DNA from: Candidatus Amarobacter glycogenicus
GTDB taxonomy: Bacteria; Chloroflexota; Dehalococcoidia; Tepidiformales; Tepidiformaceae
Assembly: GCA_016719395.1 (NCBI GenBank)
Contig: JADJZF010000015.1
Location: 1-64,000 of the forward strand
Direction of reading: 5' to 3'
DNA length: 64,000 nucleotides
The notes under the pieces are model-generated. The model searched no databases, was not told the origin of the DNA, and saw only the letters and a program-made list of their open reading frames with translations. Below are positions 1 to 8,452 of this stretch, piece by piece. Within the stretch, counting starts at the first letter, position 1; each line of letters begins with the position of its first letter. A program made the translations under genes and the position numbers.

Positions 1-354
1 CTCTTCATCCCTCTCCTGACCATCGGCCAGAAGACTCCGCGGATGTTCGCTGCACTGGACAGGTATCCGTTCGATTCTGGTTCCGTGGCCGAACAATTCG
101 CCCGAGAGCGACCGCAACGGGTGTCGAACGAGGTCACCTTCAACGCGTTCGAACGAGTCGCGTTCGAGCTCTTCCCATGGCTGGCGGCGCTCTGGCGGGA
201 TCTGGAAGAACGGATCGGCGAGGCTGTCAGGCTCGCGGGCGCCGGACCGTGTCTGTTCTGGATCGGCAAGAGCGGCCGGGGCGAGACCGTTGCCGCAAAG
301 GCTGCGGGGGCGGATTGCGAAGTGATCTCAACGCGAACGGTGAGTCCCCGGTGA
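1..354 (+). CDS. ispE: 4-diphosphocytidyl-2-C-methyl-D-erythritol kinase, C-terminal part (partial)
   Basis: The reading frame is open from base 1, so the gene begins outside the window. The visible 117 residues resemble the C-terminal GHMP-kinase domain of IspE, which phosphorylates CDP-methylerythritol in the non-mevalonate isoprenoid pathway. Supporting features are the early TPRMFAAL segment, where the family has a TK/TP.xYA helix, the NAFE/FELFP segment and the late LAGAGPCLFWIG stretch, matching the family's glycine-rich GSGPTVF loop. The catalytic N-terminal half is not visible. The stop overlaps the next gene's GTG by four bases, so the two are probably co-transcribed. Confidence 0.75.
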   Translation, partial: LFIPLLTIGQKTPRMFAALDRYPFDSGSVAEQFARERPQRVSNEVTFNAFERVAFELFPWLAALWRDLEERIGEAVRLAGAGPCLFWIGKSGRGETVAAKAAGADCEVISTRTVSPR

Positions 355-758
355 ATGCGATTCTCGGAGGCTGGATGGCAGGTTACGCGATGGCTGTGCT
401 GTCGACGCTCGCGCTCACCTACCTCTGCATCCAGCCAGAGCCCCAACGTGCTATTCAGAAATACCTCGATGTTCCTGGAGTCTTGCTGGCAGTCCCGATC
501 TCGATCGGCACCGGGGTCGTGTGGACCATGGCAGGAATGATGTTCGGCGCCGCTTACAAGATCGGGGAGTTCAAGGACACGCCGGGCGCCCTCGGCGCTC
601 CGAGTTGGACGTTCCTTTTCATCATCGGGACGCTTTCGTTCCTTCCCGTGCCGATCCTCTTTCTCCTGTCCCGGCGGTTCTGGTGGATCTGGGTCGGGAT
701 GTCGCTAAGCTTCTTTGGACTCTTCGGGTGGTTGATGCCCGTCCTCGCAGAGCGGTGA
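351..758 (+). CDS. small integral membrane protein, unknown function
   Basis: This 135-residue protein starts with GTG inside the stop of ispE (GTGA overlap). It has about four hydrophobic segments: roughly residues 5-22, 40-65, 80-100 and 105-125. There is no recognisable family motif. The overlap indicates translational coupling to ispE, but nothing suggests an isoprenoid role. The short hydrophilic stretch after the second segment (YKIGEFKDTPG) would be a loop. It is called as a gene because of the overlap, the consistent hydrophobic pattern and the absence of a better frame; the function is not known. Confidence 0.6.
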   Translation: MNAILGGWMAGYAMAVLSTLALTYLCIQPEPQRAIQKYLDVPGVLLAVPISIGTGVVWTMAGMMFGAAYKIGEFKDTPGALGAPSWTFLFIIGTLSFLPVPILFLLSRRFWWIWVGMSLSFFGLFGWLMPVLAER

Positions 759-764
759 TATACT
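754..764 (+). promoter_or_regulatory. extended -10 promoter for the PHP gene
   Basis: TATACT at 759-764 is preceded by TGA, giving the TGn extended -10 arrangement. No good -35 is visible, as expected for extended -10 promoters. Transcription would start near 771, about 40 bases before the PHP gene. The element overlaps the stop of the preceding membrane-protein gene. Confidence 0.45.
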
Positions 765-811
765 CCACTGGCTCGTGAAAATCGGCACAAAACACCAAAT
801 GGAGGCGCGGG

Positions 812-1525
812 TTGCCGGGCACCATCATTGACATGCACCTGCACACCACCAGGGGCGCCTCGGATTCCATGCTCGACCCGGATGACCTCATCGCCGAAGC
901 ACGGCGAGTGGGCCTCACTGGCGTCAACATCACCGAACACGACCGAATGTGGGAGAGCTGGGACCTCAGCCCCTTCCGAAAGAAGCACGAAGGCATCTTC
1001 GTCTCGAACGGTATGGAAGTCTCCACAGACATGGGTCACATCCTGGCCGTCGGCCTGAAGGGCTATGCCGGCGGCATCCGCCGTCTCGAAAAGCTGCGAG
1101 AAGTGGCGAACGAGCAGGGCGCCTTCCTCATCGTCGCCCACCCATTCCGGCACTTCTTCGATCCTGTGCACTTCAAGCGCGAAGGCAAAGAGCCTTTCAA
1201 CCTAACTCCGGAACAGGCGGCGCAGCTTCCGGTGTTCCAACTGGTCGATGGCATCGAAGTGCTCAACGGCTGCAACACCCCCCGCGAGAACTACTTCGCT
1301 CTCCAGGTAGCCAAGACAATGGGCAAGCCGGGGACCGGCGGATCAGACGCGCACTCGACCCAGGGCATCGGCTACTTCGCGGCGGTCTTCGAAGAGGACA
1401 TCGAAGGCCCCGAGCACATGCTTCAGATGATGCACGCCGGAAGGTTCTTCCCGGGCCGCGGGCTGGCCGAAGGGAAGCTCAACAACTTCTGGGAAACGGC
1501 CGAGCCGATCGCCTTCTACGAGTGA
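812..1525 (+). CDS. PHP-domain metal-dependent hydrolase
   Basis: A 237-residue single-domain PHP protein, a family of metal-dependent phosphoesterases. All four PHP metal-ligand motifs are visible: DMHLH at residues 7-11, ITEHD near 40-44, VAHPFRH near 110-116 and GSDAHS near 185. Substrate cannot be told from sequence; family members act on nucleotides, histidinol phosphate or other phosphoesters. The TTG start is chosen because GGAGG lies at 801-805, six bases upstream, and the family's DxHxH motif follows immediately. The gene has its own probable promoter and stands alone between a membrane protein and the riboswitch-controlled exchanger. Confidence 0.85.
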   Translation: MPGTIIDMHLHTTRGASDSMLDPDDLIAEARRVGLTGVNITEHDRMWESWDLSPFRKKHEGIFVSNGMEVSTDMGHILAVGLKGYAGGIRRLEKLREVANEQGAFLIVAHPFRHFFDPVHFKREGKEPFNLTPEQAAQLPVFQLVDGIEVLNGCNTPRENYFALQVAKTMGKPGTGGSDAHSTQGIGYFAAVFEEDIEGPEHMLQMMHAGRFFPGRGLAEGKLNNFWETAEPIAFYE

Positions 1526-1570
1526 GCCGCGCGGCGGTGGACTCGATCCGGGGGCCGCTCTACGATTGGC

Positions 1571-1676
1571 AACGATCGAAGGGGAGTAGTCCCAACGTGC
1601 GCCATCGACATCCTCCCTCCTCGCGGGGCGGTGGCGCGGTCCTCTCCCGGGAGGATGGGCGAGACTTTCGGCCAGC
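1571..1676 (+). ncRNA. yybP-ykoY manganese riboswitch (probable)
   Basis: The two conserved manganese-binding loops of the yybP-ykoY aptamer are recognisable: AAGGGGAGTAG at 1579-1589 and GCGAGACTTTC at 1659-1669. CGAAGG (1577-1582) and CTTTCG (1665-1670) can pair as the closing P1 helix, and a GC-rich hairpin lies between the loops. A second hairpin (GCATGCG / CGCATGC, about 1675-1694) follows and could be part of the expression platform. The aptamer sits about 125 bases before a cation-exchanger gene, the right class of target. The assignment is by eye; a covariance-model search was not possible. Confidence 0.7.
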
Positions 1677-1799
1677 ATGCGATAGCCGCATGCCAGGCCG
1701 AGGCTGGCCTCCCCGGTGCAGCGGCGAAGGATACCGATTGCCGACTTCCATCGAAGTTCTGCCCATATCTCCGCGTACTCGCGCCAGGAGACATCCGCT

Positions 1800-3071
1800 T
1801 TGAGCGCCCCCGCAATCCACGAACCGGTTGAGTCCAGGTACCAGCGAAGCTGGGTGCTCATTGGCTTCATTGCCCTGGTGTGCCTCCCCGGTATCGTCCT
1901 CCGCCTGGCCGGGATCCACCCGGATCCGGTGCCCGGAGCCATCGTCTTCGGTTTTGCGATCCTCGCTGCCGCGTTTCTCCTGAGCTGGGCCGCGGAGACT
2001 GCCGAGATGGACATCTCCCAGGGCCTCGCGCTCGCGATTATCGCGATCATCGCCGTGCTTCCCGAGTACGCGGTCGACGCTGTCCTCGCCTGGAAGGCCG
2101 GCGCGGACCCGGCAGAAGCTGAAAAGGGCCTAGCCATTGCCAACATGACCGGCGGAAACCGGCTCCTCATCGGTGTCGGATGGCCGATCGTCTTCTTGCT
2201 GTTCTTCTACCGGACAAAGCTCAAGGAACTCGTCGTGAACCGCCAGCGGAGCCTGGAGCTCGTGTTTCTCGCGGTGGCGACGCTGTACGTCATCTTCATA
2301 CCGCTCCGCAGCCATGTGACCATCATCGACACCATCATCCTTGTCTCCCTCTTCATCATGTACATGTACTTCACCTCCAAGGTGGAGACCGAACACGTGG
2401 AACTGGTTGGGCCTGCAAAGGCCATGGGCCAACTTCGCGATGCCCCGCGGCGGTCACTGGTCATCGGCATGCTCGTCTTCGCGGCGGTGACGATCTTCTG
2501 CTCCGCCGAGCCTTTCGCCGAGTCGCTAGTGCACATCGGCGAGGACTTCGGCGTCTCGGAGTTCCTCCTCATCCAGTGGCTGGCGCCCCTGGCTTCAGAG
2601 TCGCCGGAAGTGCTGGTAGCCTGCCTCCTTGCCTGGCGGGGTCGTGCGGCCGCTGGCATGGGCGTCCTGATCTCTTCCAAGGTGAACCAGTGGACGCTCC
2701 TCATCGGGACGTTGCCTATCGCCTTCTTGCTCTCGAGCGGGGACTTTGGGTTCACCCACGGACTTCCCCTCGACACGCGTCAGCGCGAGGAGATTTTCCT
2801 GACTGCGGCACAGTCCGCCTTCGCCATCGCGGTGTTCATGAATCTCCGGATGGGCAAGCTCGAGGCTATCGGACTGTTCGTGCTCTTCGCTACCCAGCTG
2901 TTCATCACGAACGAAGGCGTCCGGGCCATCTACGCGGTCCTGTACACGGTTCTCTGCGTCGTGCTCCTGTTCATCTCTCGGAAGGAGATCCCCCACACGG
3001 TTCGGGATGCGATCGCAGTCATGCGCGGCCGAGACCTCGATCCGTGGCCTCGCGACCCTGGTCCCGGCTGA
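1800..3071 (+). CDS. CaCA-family cation antiporter (probable Ca2+/Mn2+ exchanger)
   Basis: A 423-residue membrane protein with about ten to eleven hydrophobic segments. It has the two alpha repeats of the Ca2+/cation antiporter superfamily: LPEYAVDAV followed by NMTGGN in the first half, and LASESPEVLVA followed by SSKVNQWTLLIGT in the second. Acidic residues in these repeats coordinate the exchanged ion. The TTG start at 1800 is preferred over upstream codons because AGGAGA lies eight bases before it and the upstream in-frame sequence is leader-like. The probable Mn2+ riboswitch suggests manganese (perhaps calcium) efflux induced by high manganese. A strong bidirectional terminator follows. 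Confidence 0.8.
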   Translation: MSAPAIHEPVESRYQRSWVLIGFIALVCLPGIVLRLAGIHPDPVPGAIVFGFAILAAAFLLSWAAETAEMDISQGLALAIIAIIAVLPEYAVDAVLAWKAGADPAEAEKGLAIANMTGGNRLLIGVGWPIVFLLFFYRTKLKELVVNRQRSLELVFLAVATLYVIFIPLRSHVTIIDTIILVSLFIMYMYFTSKVETEHVELVGPAKAMGQLRDAPRRSLVIGMLVFAAVTIFCSAEPFAESLVHIGEDFGVSEFLLIQWLAPLASESPEVLVACLLAWRGRAAAGMGVLISSKVNQWTLLIGTLPIAFLLSSGDFGFTHGLPLDTRQREEIFLTAAQSAFAIAVFMNLRMGKLEAIGLFVLFATQLFITNEGVRAIYAVLYTVLCVVLLFISRKEIPHTVRDAIAVMRGRDLDPWPRDPGPG

Positions 3072-3108
3072 ATCCTGGTCTCTGGCACCACCAAAGACGC
3101 CGGACAAA

Positions 3109-3136
3109 CGAAAGCCCCGCTTCTGCGGGGCTTTCG
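3109..3136. terminator. bidirectional intrinsic terminator
   Basis: A perfect 12-bp stem (CGAAAGCCCCGC) closed by a TTCT loop lies between the plus-strand exchanger and the minus-strand tRNA cluster. The stem begins with AAAG and ends CTTT, followed by TTTC, so it can act in both directions. Confidence 0.85.
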
Positions 3137-3145
3137 TTTCGTAGC

Positions 3146-3221
3146 TGGTACGCCCGGGTGGATTCGAACCACCGACCTTTAGGTCCGCAACCTAACACTC
3201 TATCCCCTGAGCTACGGGCGC
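3146..3221 (-). tRNA. tRNA-Arg (anticodon GCG)
   Basis: A full cloverleaf reads on the minus strand: 7-bp acceptor stem (G1-U72 wobble), D-arm, anticodon stem TTAGG/CCTAA with loop TTGCGGA, GGTTCGAATCC T-arm, and encoded CCA. The anticodon GCG reads CGC/CGU arginine codons. It is the last of three minus-strand tRNAs. Confidence 0.93.
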
Positions 3222-3233
3222 GTTTGAGGGCTT

Positions 3234-3319
3234 TGGTGCCGAAGGTGAGATTTGAACTCACACGCCCGTACGGACACTACGCCCTGAACGTAGCGCGTCT
3301 GCCATTCCGCCACTTCGGC
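3234..3319 (-). tRNA. tRNA-Leu (anticodon CAG)
   Basis: A class II tRNA of 86 bases with a long variable arm. Acceptor GCCGAAG pairs with CTTCGGC, the anticodon loop is TTCAGGG between CTACG and CGTAG, and CCA is encoded. It reads CUG. Confidence 0.93.
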
Positions 3320-3376
3320 TCCAGGATCCATTATGGTCTCGCACCCTTCAGCGTTCAACCGCGAGACGCACATCGC

Positions 3377-3453
3377 TGGTGGGCGGTACTGGACTCGAAC
3401 CAGTGACCTCGTCGGTGTGAACGACGCGCTCTAACCATCTGAGCTAACCGCCC
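3377..3453 (-). tRNA. tRNA-Val (anticodon CAC)
   Basis: The acceptor GGGCGGT pairs with ACCGCCC, the anticodon loop is TTCACAC between CGTCG and CGACG, the T-arm contains GGTTCGAGTCC, and CCA is encoded. It reads GUG. A second tRNA-Val (TAC) lies at 59.8 kb. Confidence 0.93.
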
Positions 3454-3552
3454 AGCGAAGCTTCAGTCTAGGCTGAGACTCCGCCCGATTCAACATTTCG
3501 ACGATTCGGCGCGTAGCCCGCATTCCAAAACGCTCACGAGTCGTCTCGCCCA

Positions 3553-4833
3553 TCACGCGTCGAGCGGGTTGAACACGAGGCCCGTGCCGAGTTTCGGGTG
3601 GAAGAAGGTGGACTTCTGCGGCATCCGTTCCCCCTTGTCGGCGAGCGAAATGACCGACTCGATCGAGACGGGATTGAGCAGGAACGCCACCGCGTGTGGG
3701 TTGTCGTCCAGGAACTCTAGGACCTCATCGCAATCATGGCTGTAGACCACGGCGCCTGCGCGAAGGTCGTCGTCCGAGATGCCCCACAGAGGCTCCAGGA
3801 CGCCGTAGCGCAGCACGTTGGGGGCGATCGCCGCCCACTCGTCGCTCATGCCCTGGGGGATGCTCCCGCGCAGCGGGCTGCCCGTGCGCCTCAGCCGGTG
3901 CACCTGCCCGGGATTGAGGTTGATGGCCACTGCGTCGGCGCCGTCGAGCAGCGAAATCAGTTCGTCGCTGCGCTCTGCTTCGCCCCTGACGAGCTTGACG
4001 TGGGCCACCGCGAAGGCGTCGCCGAGGCGGTCCATCCAGTCGGACGGAGCCTCTCGTGGGACCATCCGGTGGATCGGCCGGATCACGAGGCCGGGGTCCG
4101 ATGCGGCGACGATCGCGGACATCGCAAAGCGTGCGGGATGTGACGGACCGAGGACTTCGCTCGCCGCACGCCAGTCCCGGTAGTTCACTGCTGTCTCGTA
4201 GCGATGATGTCCGTCGGCGATGTAAAAGCTCTCCGCGAGAAGTGGCGCCAGCTGCCGCATTTCGTACGTGCCGGACTCGATAGCCCAGAGCCGGTGACTG
4301 TCGCCGTCGATGCTCGTACCCAGGACGTCCGGCTCGCGCGAGGCAACGGTCGACTCGATGAAAGCCATCAGCATGCCGGCGCGGTCTCGAGCGATCATGA
4401 ACACGGGACTGAGCTGGACTCCGGTAGCCTGCAGCAGTTTCAGCCGGTCCTCCTTCGGCCCCGACATGGTGTATTCGTGCGGTTTTACAGCGCCTTCTTC
4501 CCAGGGCTGAGCCTCGACCGCGGCGAGGACGGCCTTGCGGAAGTACTCCCGGCCGTCCTCCGTGAAACGCTGTTCGTAGACGTAAAGCATCGGCGCCGCG
4601 TCGCGCGCCAGGGCGCCCTCGCTTTGCCATTGCTTGAGGAGCGCATCAACTCCGGCATAGCGTCCTTCGCCGCCGCCCGCGTTTTCGAGCCGGACCGAGT
4701 TCCGAGGGTTGCGCTCTTCGAGCGCGCGTTGCTGCGCCGGCGTGATCACGTCGTACGGAGGCGCGAGCAACTCGCTCAGCGGCCCGGCCGCAAGGGTGTA
4801 GCGGAGCCCGCGGAATGGCTGGAATTGCGACAT
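3553..4833 (-). CDS. DUF1015 family protein
   Basis: A 426-residue soluble protein matching the DUF1015 family from memory. Typical features are the N-terminal PFRGLRY segment, LAPPYDVI near residue 30, NPRNSVRLE, the YVYEQRF segment near residue 100, and a central YIADGHHRYETA motif. Its biochemical role is unknown to me; the histidine-rich GHHRYETA segment is the most conserved part. The ATG at 4833 is preferred to an upstream in-frame Met because AGAGGA precedes it and the family N-terminus starts there. It is divergent from the HIT gene across 67 bases. Confidence 0.8.
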   Translation of the reverse strand: MSQFQPFRGLRYTLAAGPLSELLAPPYDVITPAQQRALEERNPRNSVRLENAGGGEGRYAGVDALLKQWQSEGALARDAAPMLYVYEQRFTEDGREYFRKAVLAAVEAQPWEEGAVKPHEYTMSGPKEDRLKLLQATGVQLSPVFMIARDRAGMLMAFIESTVASREPDVLGTSIDGDSHRLWAIESGTYEMRQLAPLLAESFYIADGHHRYETAVNYRDWRAASEVLGPSHPARFAMSAIVAASDPGLVIRPIHRMVPREAPSDWMDRLGDAFAVAHVKLVRGEAERSDELISLLDGADAVAINLNPGQVHRLRRTGSPLRGSIPQGMSDEWAAIAPNVLRYGVLEPLWGISDDDLRAGAVVYSHDCDEVLEFLDDNPHAVAFLLNPVSIESVISLADKGERMPQKSTFFHPKLGTGLVFNPLDA

Positions 4834-4900
4834 CGGATGTCCTCTTGAGATTCCGTGAGTTTGTTCGAGGCCGGGCGCGAACCTATGATCGGCGGGCCGA

Positions 4901-5230
4901 ATGCAACCATACTGCGTCTTTTGCAACATCGTAGCCGGGCACGAGCCGGGTAATATCGTCTATCAGGATGATGAAATCATCGTCATCCAGAACATCCTCC
5001 GCTGGTTTCCGATCATGCTGCTGGCGATGACCAAGAAACACACGACTCAGGCCGAGCTCTGGGCGAACCACATCGGCCACGTTGGCCAGGTCGCCGCCGA
5101 AATTGGGCGTCAGCTCTGCCCCGGAGGCTACCGTCTCGTTTCCAACTTCGGGTACGACGGGATGCAGAGCCAGGAACACGGCCACGTCCACATCCTCGGT
5201 GGCACGTTTCTCGGGCACTACGCGGGCTAG
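4901..5230 (+). CDS. HIT family protein
   Basis: A 109-residue histidine-triad protein, a nucleotide-binding hydrolase or transferase superfamily. The signature HGHVHIL (His93, His95, His97) is present near the C-terminus. The N-terminus has CVFCNIVAG with a CxxC pair, common in bacterial HIT proteins, where it often binds zinc. The middle KKHT segment follows the usual fold, but the typical LVIPK stretch is altered to LLAMTKKHT. The ATG at 4901 is the first in frame. Its end overlaps the convergent rph gene by four bases. Likely an HINT/HIT-type AMP-lysine hydrolase relative; exact substrate unknown. Confidence 0.85.
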   Translation: MQPYCVFCNIVAGHEPGNIVYQDDEIIVIQNILRWFPIMLLAMTKKHTTQAELWANHIGHVGQVAAEIGRQLCPGGYRLVSNFGYDGMQSQEHGHVHILGGTFLGHYAG

Positions 5231-5952
5231 GAAGCGGCGAGAGCGGCCTTCTGCAGTTCGAACAGCTGCCCGATGCCCAGCTTCGCCAGGTCCATCAGTT
5301 CGTCCATCCCCGAACGGCTGAACGGTTTGTGTTCTGCAGTGCCCTGGACCTCCACGAACTCATCGGCGCCGGTCATCACGACGTTGAAGTCGACTTCTGC
5401 AGTGGAGTCTTCCTCGTAGCAGAGGTCGAGCATCGGCACGCCCTTCACGATGCCGACGGAAACCGCCGCGACGGCCGACTGCACGGCTGCCGCAGGGACT
5501 GTCCCGGCGGCAGTCAGTTTCTTCATCGCCAGCTGCAGGGCGACGTATGCGCCGGTGATTGATGCGGTCCGGGTGCCGCCATCGGCCTGGAGGACGTCGC
5601 AGTCGACGGTGATCGTTCGCGGCCCAAGCATTTCGACGTTCACCACACCGCGGAGCGCGCGGCCCACCAGGCGCTGGATCTCCTGCGTCCGTCCCCCGGG
5701 GCGACCGCGCTCGACTTCTCGCTGGCTGCGGGTGTGAGTCGCACGGGGGAGCATCGAATACTCAGCCGTTACCCAACCGCTCTGGGTGTTACGGAGAAAT
5801 GGAGGCTGGCGATCTTCAACGCTCGCGGCGACGAGCACGCGGGTCTTGCCGAACTCGACCATGCAGCTGCCTTCAGCGAAGTCGAGCACGTTGGTGTGGA
5901 GCTTCACCGGCCGCAGCTGGTTGGGTGAACGGCCGTCGATACGATTGGTCAA
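5227..5952 (-). CDS. rph: ribonuclease PH
   Basis: A 241-residue phosphorolytic 3'-5' exoribonuclease that trims tRNA 3' ends. Recognisable segments are RPVKLHTNVLDFAEGS near the start, EYSMLPRATHTRS and the GRTQEIQRLVGRALRG substrate-binding helix, DCDVLQADGGTRTASI with the catalytic acidic residues, and EVQGTAEHKPFS. The length fits the family. The TTG at 5952 is chosen as start because GGAG lies about eight bases upstream and residues before it are not conserved; a downstream ATG would truncate the RNase PH fold. It lies 76 bases downstream of comEC and could be co-transcribed with it. Confidence 0.93.
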   Translation of the reverse strand: MTNRIDGRSPNQLRPVKLHTNVLDFAEGSCMVEFGKTRVLVAASVEDRQPPFLRNTQSGWVTAEYSMLPRATHTRSQREVERGRPGGRTQEIQRLVGRALRGVVNVEMLGPRTITVDCDVLQADGGTRTASITGAYVALQLAMKKLTAAGTVPAAAVQSAVAAVSVGIVKGVPMLDLCYEEDSTAEVDFNVVMTGADEFVEVQGTAEHKPFSRSGMDELMDLAKLGIGQLFELQKAALAAS

Positions 5953-6028
5953 GAAAGGTCTCCAGTGACGCATCGGGCAAGTCGCCCGGCCCTTAACCGT
6001 ATGCGGGCCGCGAGTCGCGCGCAAAGCG

Positions 6029-8361
6029 CTAGCGTTCGGTCCATACCCGGATCGTCGTCCCATCAGTCTGGAGGGTGACTCTCCCGTCCGTGTCGGTCCG
6101 GTACAAACTGGCGCCCTGGAGCGCAGAGAGGGTGTCTACATGGGGGTGGCCGTAGATGTTCGCTTCGCCGACGGAAATGACGGCGATCGCCGGATGGACG
6201 GCCGCGAAGAACCATGACGCAGTTGTTTTCGAACCGTGGTGCGGCACCTTCAAGACGTCCGCAGGGAGATCGCCGGAATCGCGCAGTGCAGCGTGGACGG
6301 GTTCCTCGGAATCCCCCGTGAACAGGATCGCGCGGTTGCGATAGGTCACCCGGATGACCAGGGACGTGTCGTTGAGTTCTTCGGCGATGAACCCCGCCGG
6401 CGGCCAGAGTACCTCGAACCGGACTCCGTCGAACTCGAGTGTGTCACCCTGCCCGAGCAGGTCAGCCCCGGGCGCTTGGGCGGCGAGTGCCTGGTAGCTT
6501 GCCGTGGCGTTGGTCCGGCCGTTGCCGTACGCGTTACCGACCCGGAACCGCGCGTAAGCGGCCGGCAATCCCGCGATGTGGTCCTCCTGTGGGTGTGTCG
6601 CGATGACGGCATCGATCGTCCGGTCCCAATGCGGCATGACCTGGCCGAGCTCGCGGGCCAGCTCCGTCCCGCTCGGGCCGCCGTCGATCAGGATTTGTCG
6701 GCCGTTGGGCGTGGTCACCAGGGCGGCATCGCCCTGCCCCACATCCAGGAAGGTGACAACCAGGGCGCCCGGCCCGCCTTGCGGCAGTATCGAGATAGGG
6801 ATCACTGCAACGGCCGTGACTCCAATCGCGCCGCCGATGGAGAACCGTGACCAGCGGGCACGCCTGCGTGTAACCGCCAGCGGTTCCACCCCGCCGGGCG
6901 GTCGGTAGCGGTAGGCCGCCATGGCGGCCGTTCCCAGCGCCGCATAGGCCGCCAGGGCGGCCGGCGCACCCCATGATGGAGAGTCCGCTGCGGCCCAGCG
7001 CGGGCTGCCCAGCGCCTCCGCCGACGTCGTGATGAACGCAAGCGGGTAGTACGCCACGGTTCCTGAGATCTCACCGAGGTCCCGCGAGACGATCCCGAGT
7101 ACCGAGGTCACCATGCTCGCCCAGAACGCGAGGGCGAAGGCCGGCTGGACGATGGCGTTGGCGACGGGCGAGACGATCGAGAAGCGATCGAACGTCACCC
7201 ACATCACCGGTGCCGTCGCCAGACTTGCGGCAACCGTGAGCGCAAGAGACTCGCAAAGCCAGTGTGGAAGCGCAAGCCAGCTCGGCCTTCCGGTGGCGCG
7301 AAGCAGCCAGTGCGAGAGCCACGGCGAGAAGGTGAGGAGCCCTGCTGTGGCGGTGGCGCTGAGCTGGAAGCCCGCTTCGTAAGCAAGTGCTGGGGCGACC
7401 GCCGTCATGCAAATGATGGCCGCGAAGAGGGCCGGTAACCCGCTCTGCGGTCGTCCGACGACGCTCCCGCCGAGCAGAACCCCGGCCATGATGCCCGAAC
7501 GCATGACACTCGCCGAAAGTCCGGCCGCCCCGAGATACGCGGCGAGTGTCAACGCCGCCGGGAGCCATGCCCAGCGCCGGCCGATGGTCGGAATCGCCAC
7601 TGCGTATGTGAGTGCAACCACGAGAGACACGTTCGAGCCGGAAACGGCGACGAGGTGGCGGAGCCCGGAGCGGTTGAACTGCTCCTTCGCCTCGCGCGAG
7701 AGGCCATCGTCCCGCCCGAAGGCGATCCCGGCAGCGAGCGAAGCTTCTGGTTCCGGCAGTGATCTCTGCAGCGACCGGTCGAGCCGGAGCCGCTGCGCCG
7801 TGAGCCAGCGCCCGACGGAGGGTTCGCCGCCCCCCTGCCTCAGCAGGCGGGGCCGGAACATGGTCGCTGAAATGCCGCGTTGCGCGAGATACGCGCGGTA
7901 GTCGAAGCCCTCGAAGACGGGGGGCTCGCCTACTGCTCCTTCGACGGTGATGGTGTCGCCGGGAAGGAGTTCGGTGTACTGCGAGAGGTAGACCAGCACG
8001 CGGCCCCCGGCGGGAGGGCCTCGCCCTCCAACTCCACGGAGGCCACGCTGACCACGTAGGCCGTGGTTGTCTCGCCCCGGTCCGGTTCCGAATGGACGAC
8101 CGCCGTGAGCACGACCTCATGATCGATGCCCTCCAACCACGAAGTGCCGGGCTCGTTGGTGCTTCCGAGCCGCCAGCCGGCCGTCAGGGCCGCCACGACA
8201 CATGCCGCCACAAGGAGATATCGCCCCTTCAAAGGCCCGGCGAGTACCAGCGCGGGCGCGGCCGCAATCGTCCAGGCGCCGCCCGTCCACCATGGGCCGC
8301 CCAGTGCCGCGCCCGCAGCCAGTCCGGCCACCCATGCGATCCCGACAACGATCAGCGCCAC
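6029..8361 (-). CDS. comEC: ComEC/Rec2-type DNA uptake channel (one-base frameshift)
   Basis: Two adjacent frames together encode one ComEC of about 776 residues. The N-terminal part (8361 down to about 8006) has transmembrane helices and the small soluble domain. The rest (to 6029) holds the competence domain (LRHLVAVSGSNVSL), many helices and a C-terminal metallo-beta-lactamase-like domain (LDVGQGDAALV, THPQEDH, FTGDSE). The frames join at a run of five C (8004-8008, plus strand); one extra C would make the sequence read PPGGRVLVYL, as expected. ComEC forms the inner-membrane pore for single-stranded DNA during natural transformation. The GTG start at 8361 is the best available; other start codons are not excluded. 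Without the correction the gene would be broken. Confidence 0.85.
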
Positions 8362-8452
8362 GGCTGCGGACGCTACCAGAATCCTGGCGACAAACGGAAA
8401 AGGGGCGGGACCATAGTCCCACCCCTCGCCTGGTTGAATGGCCCGGCGCGCT

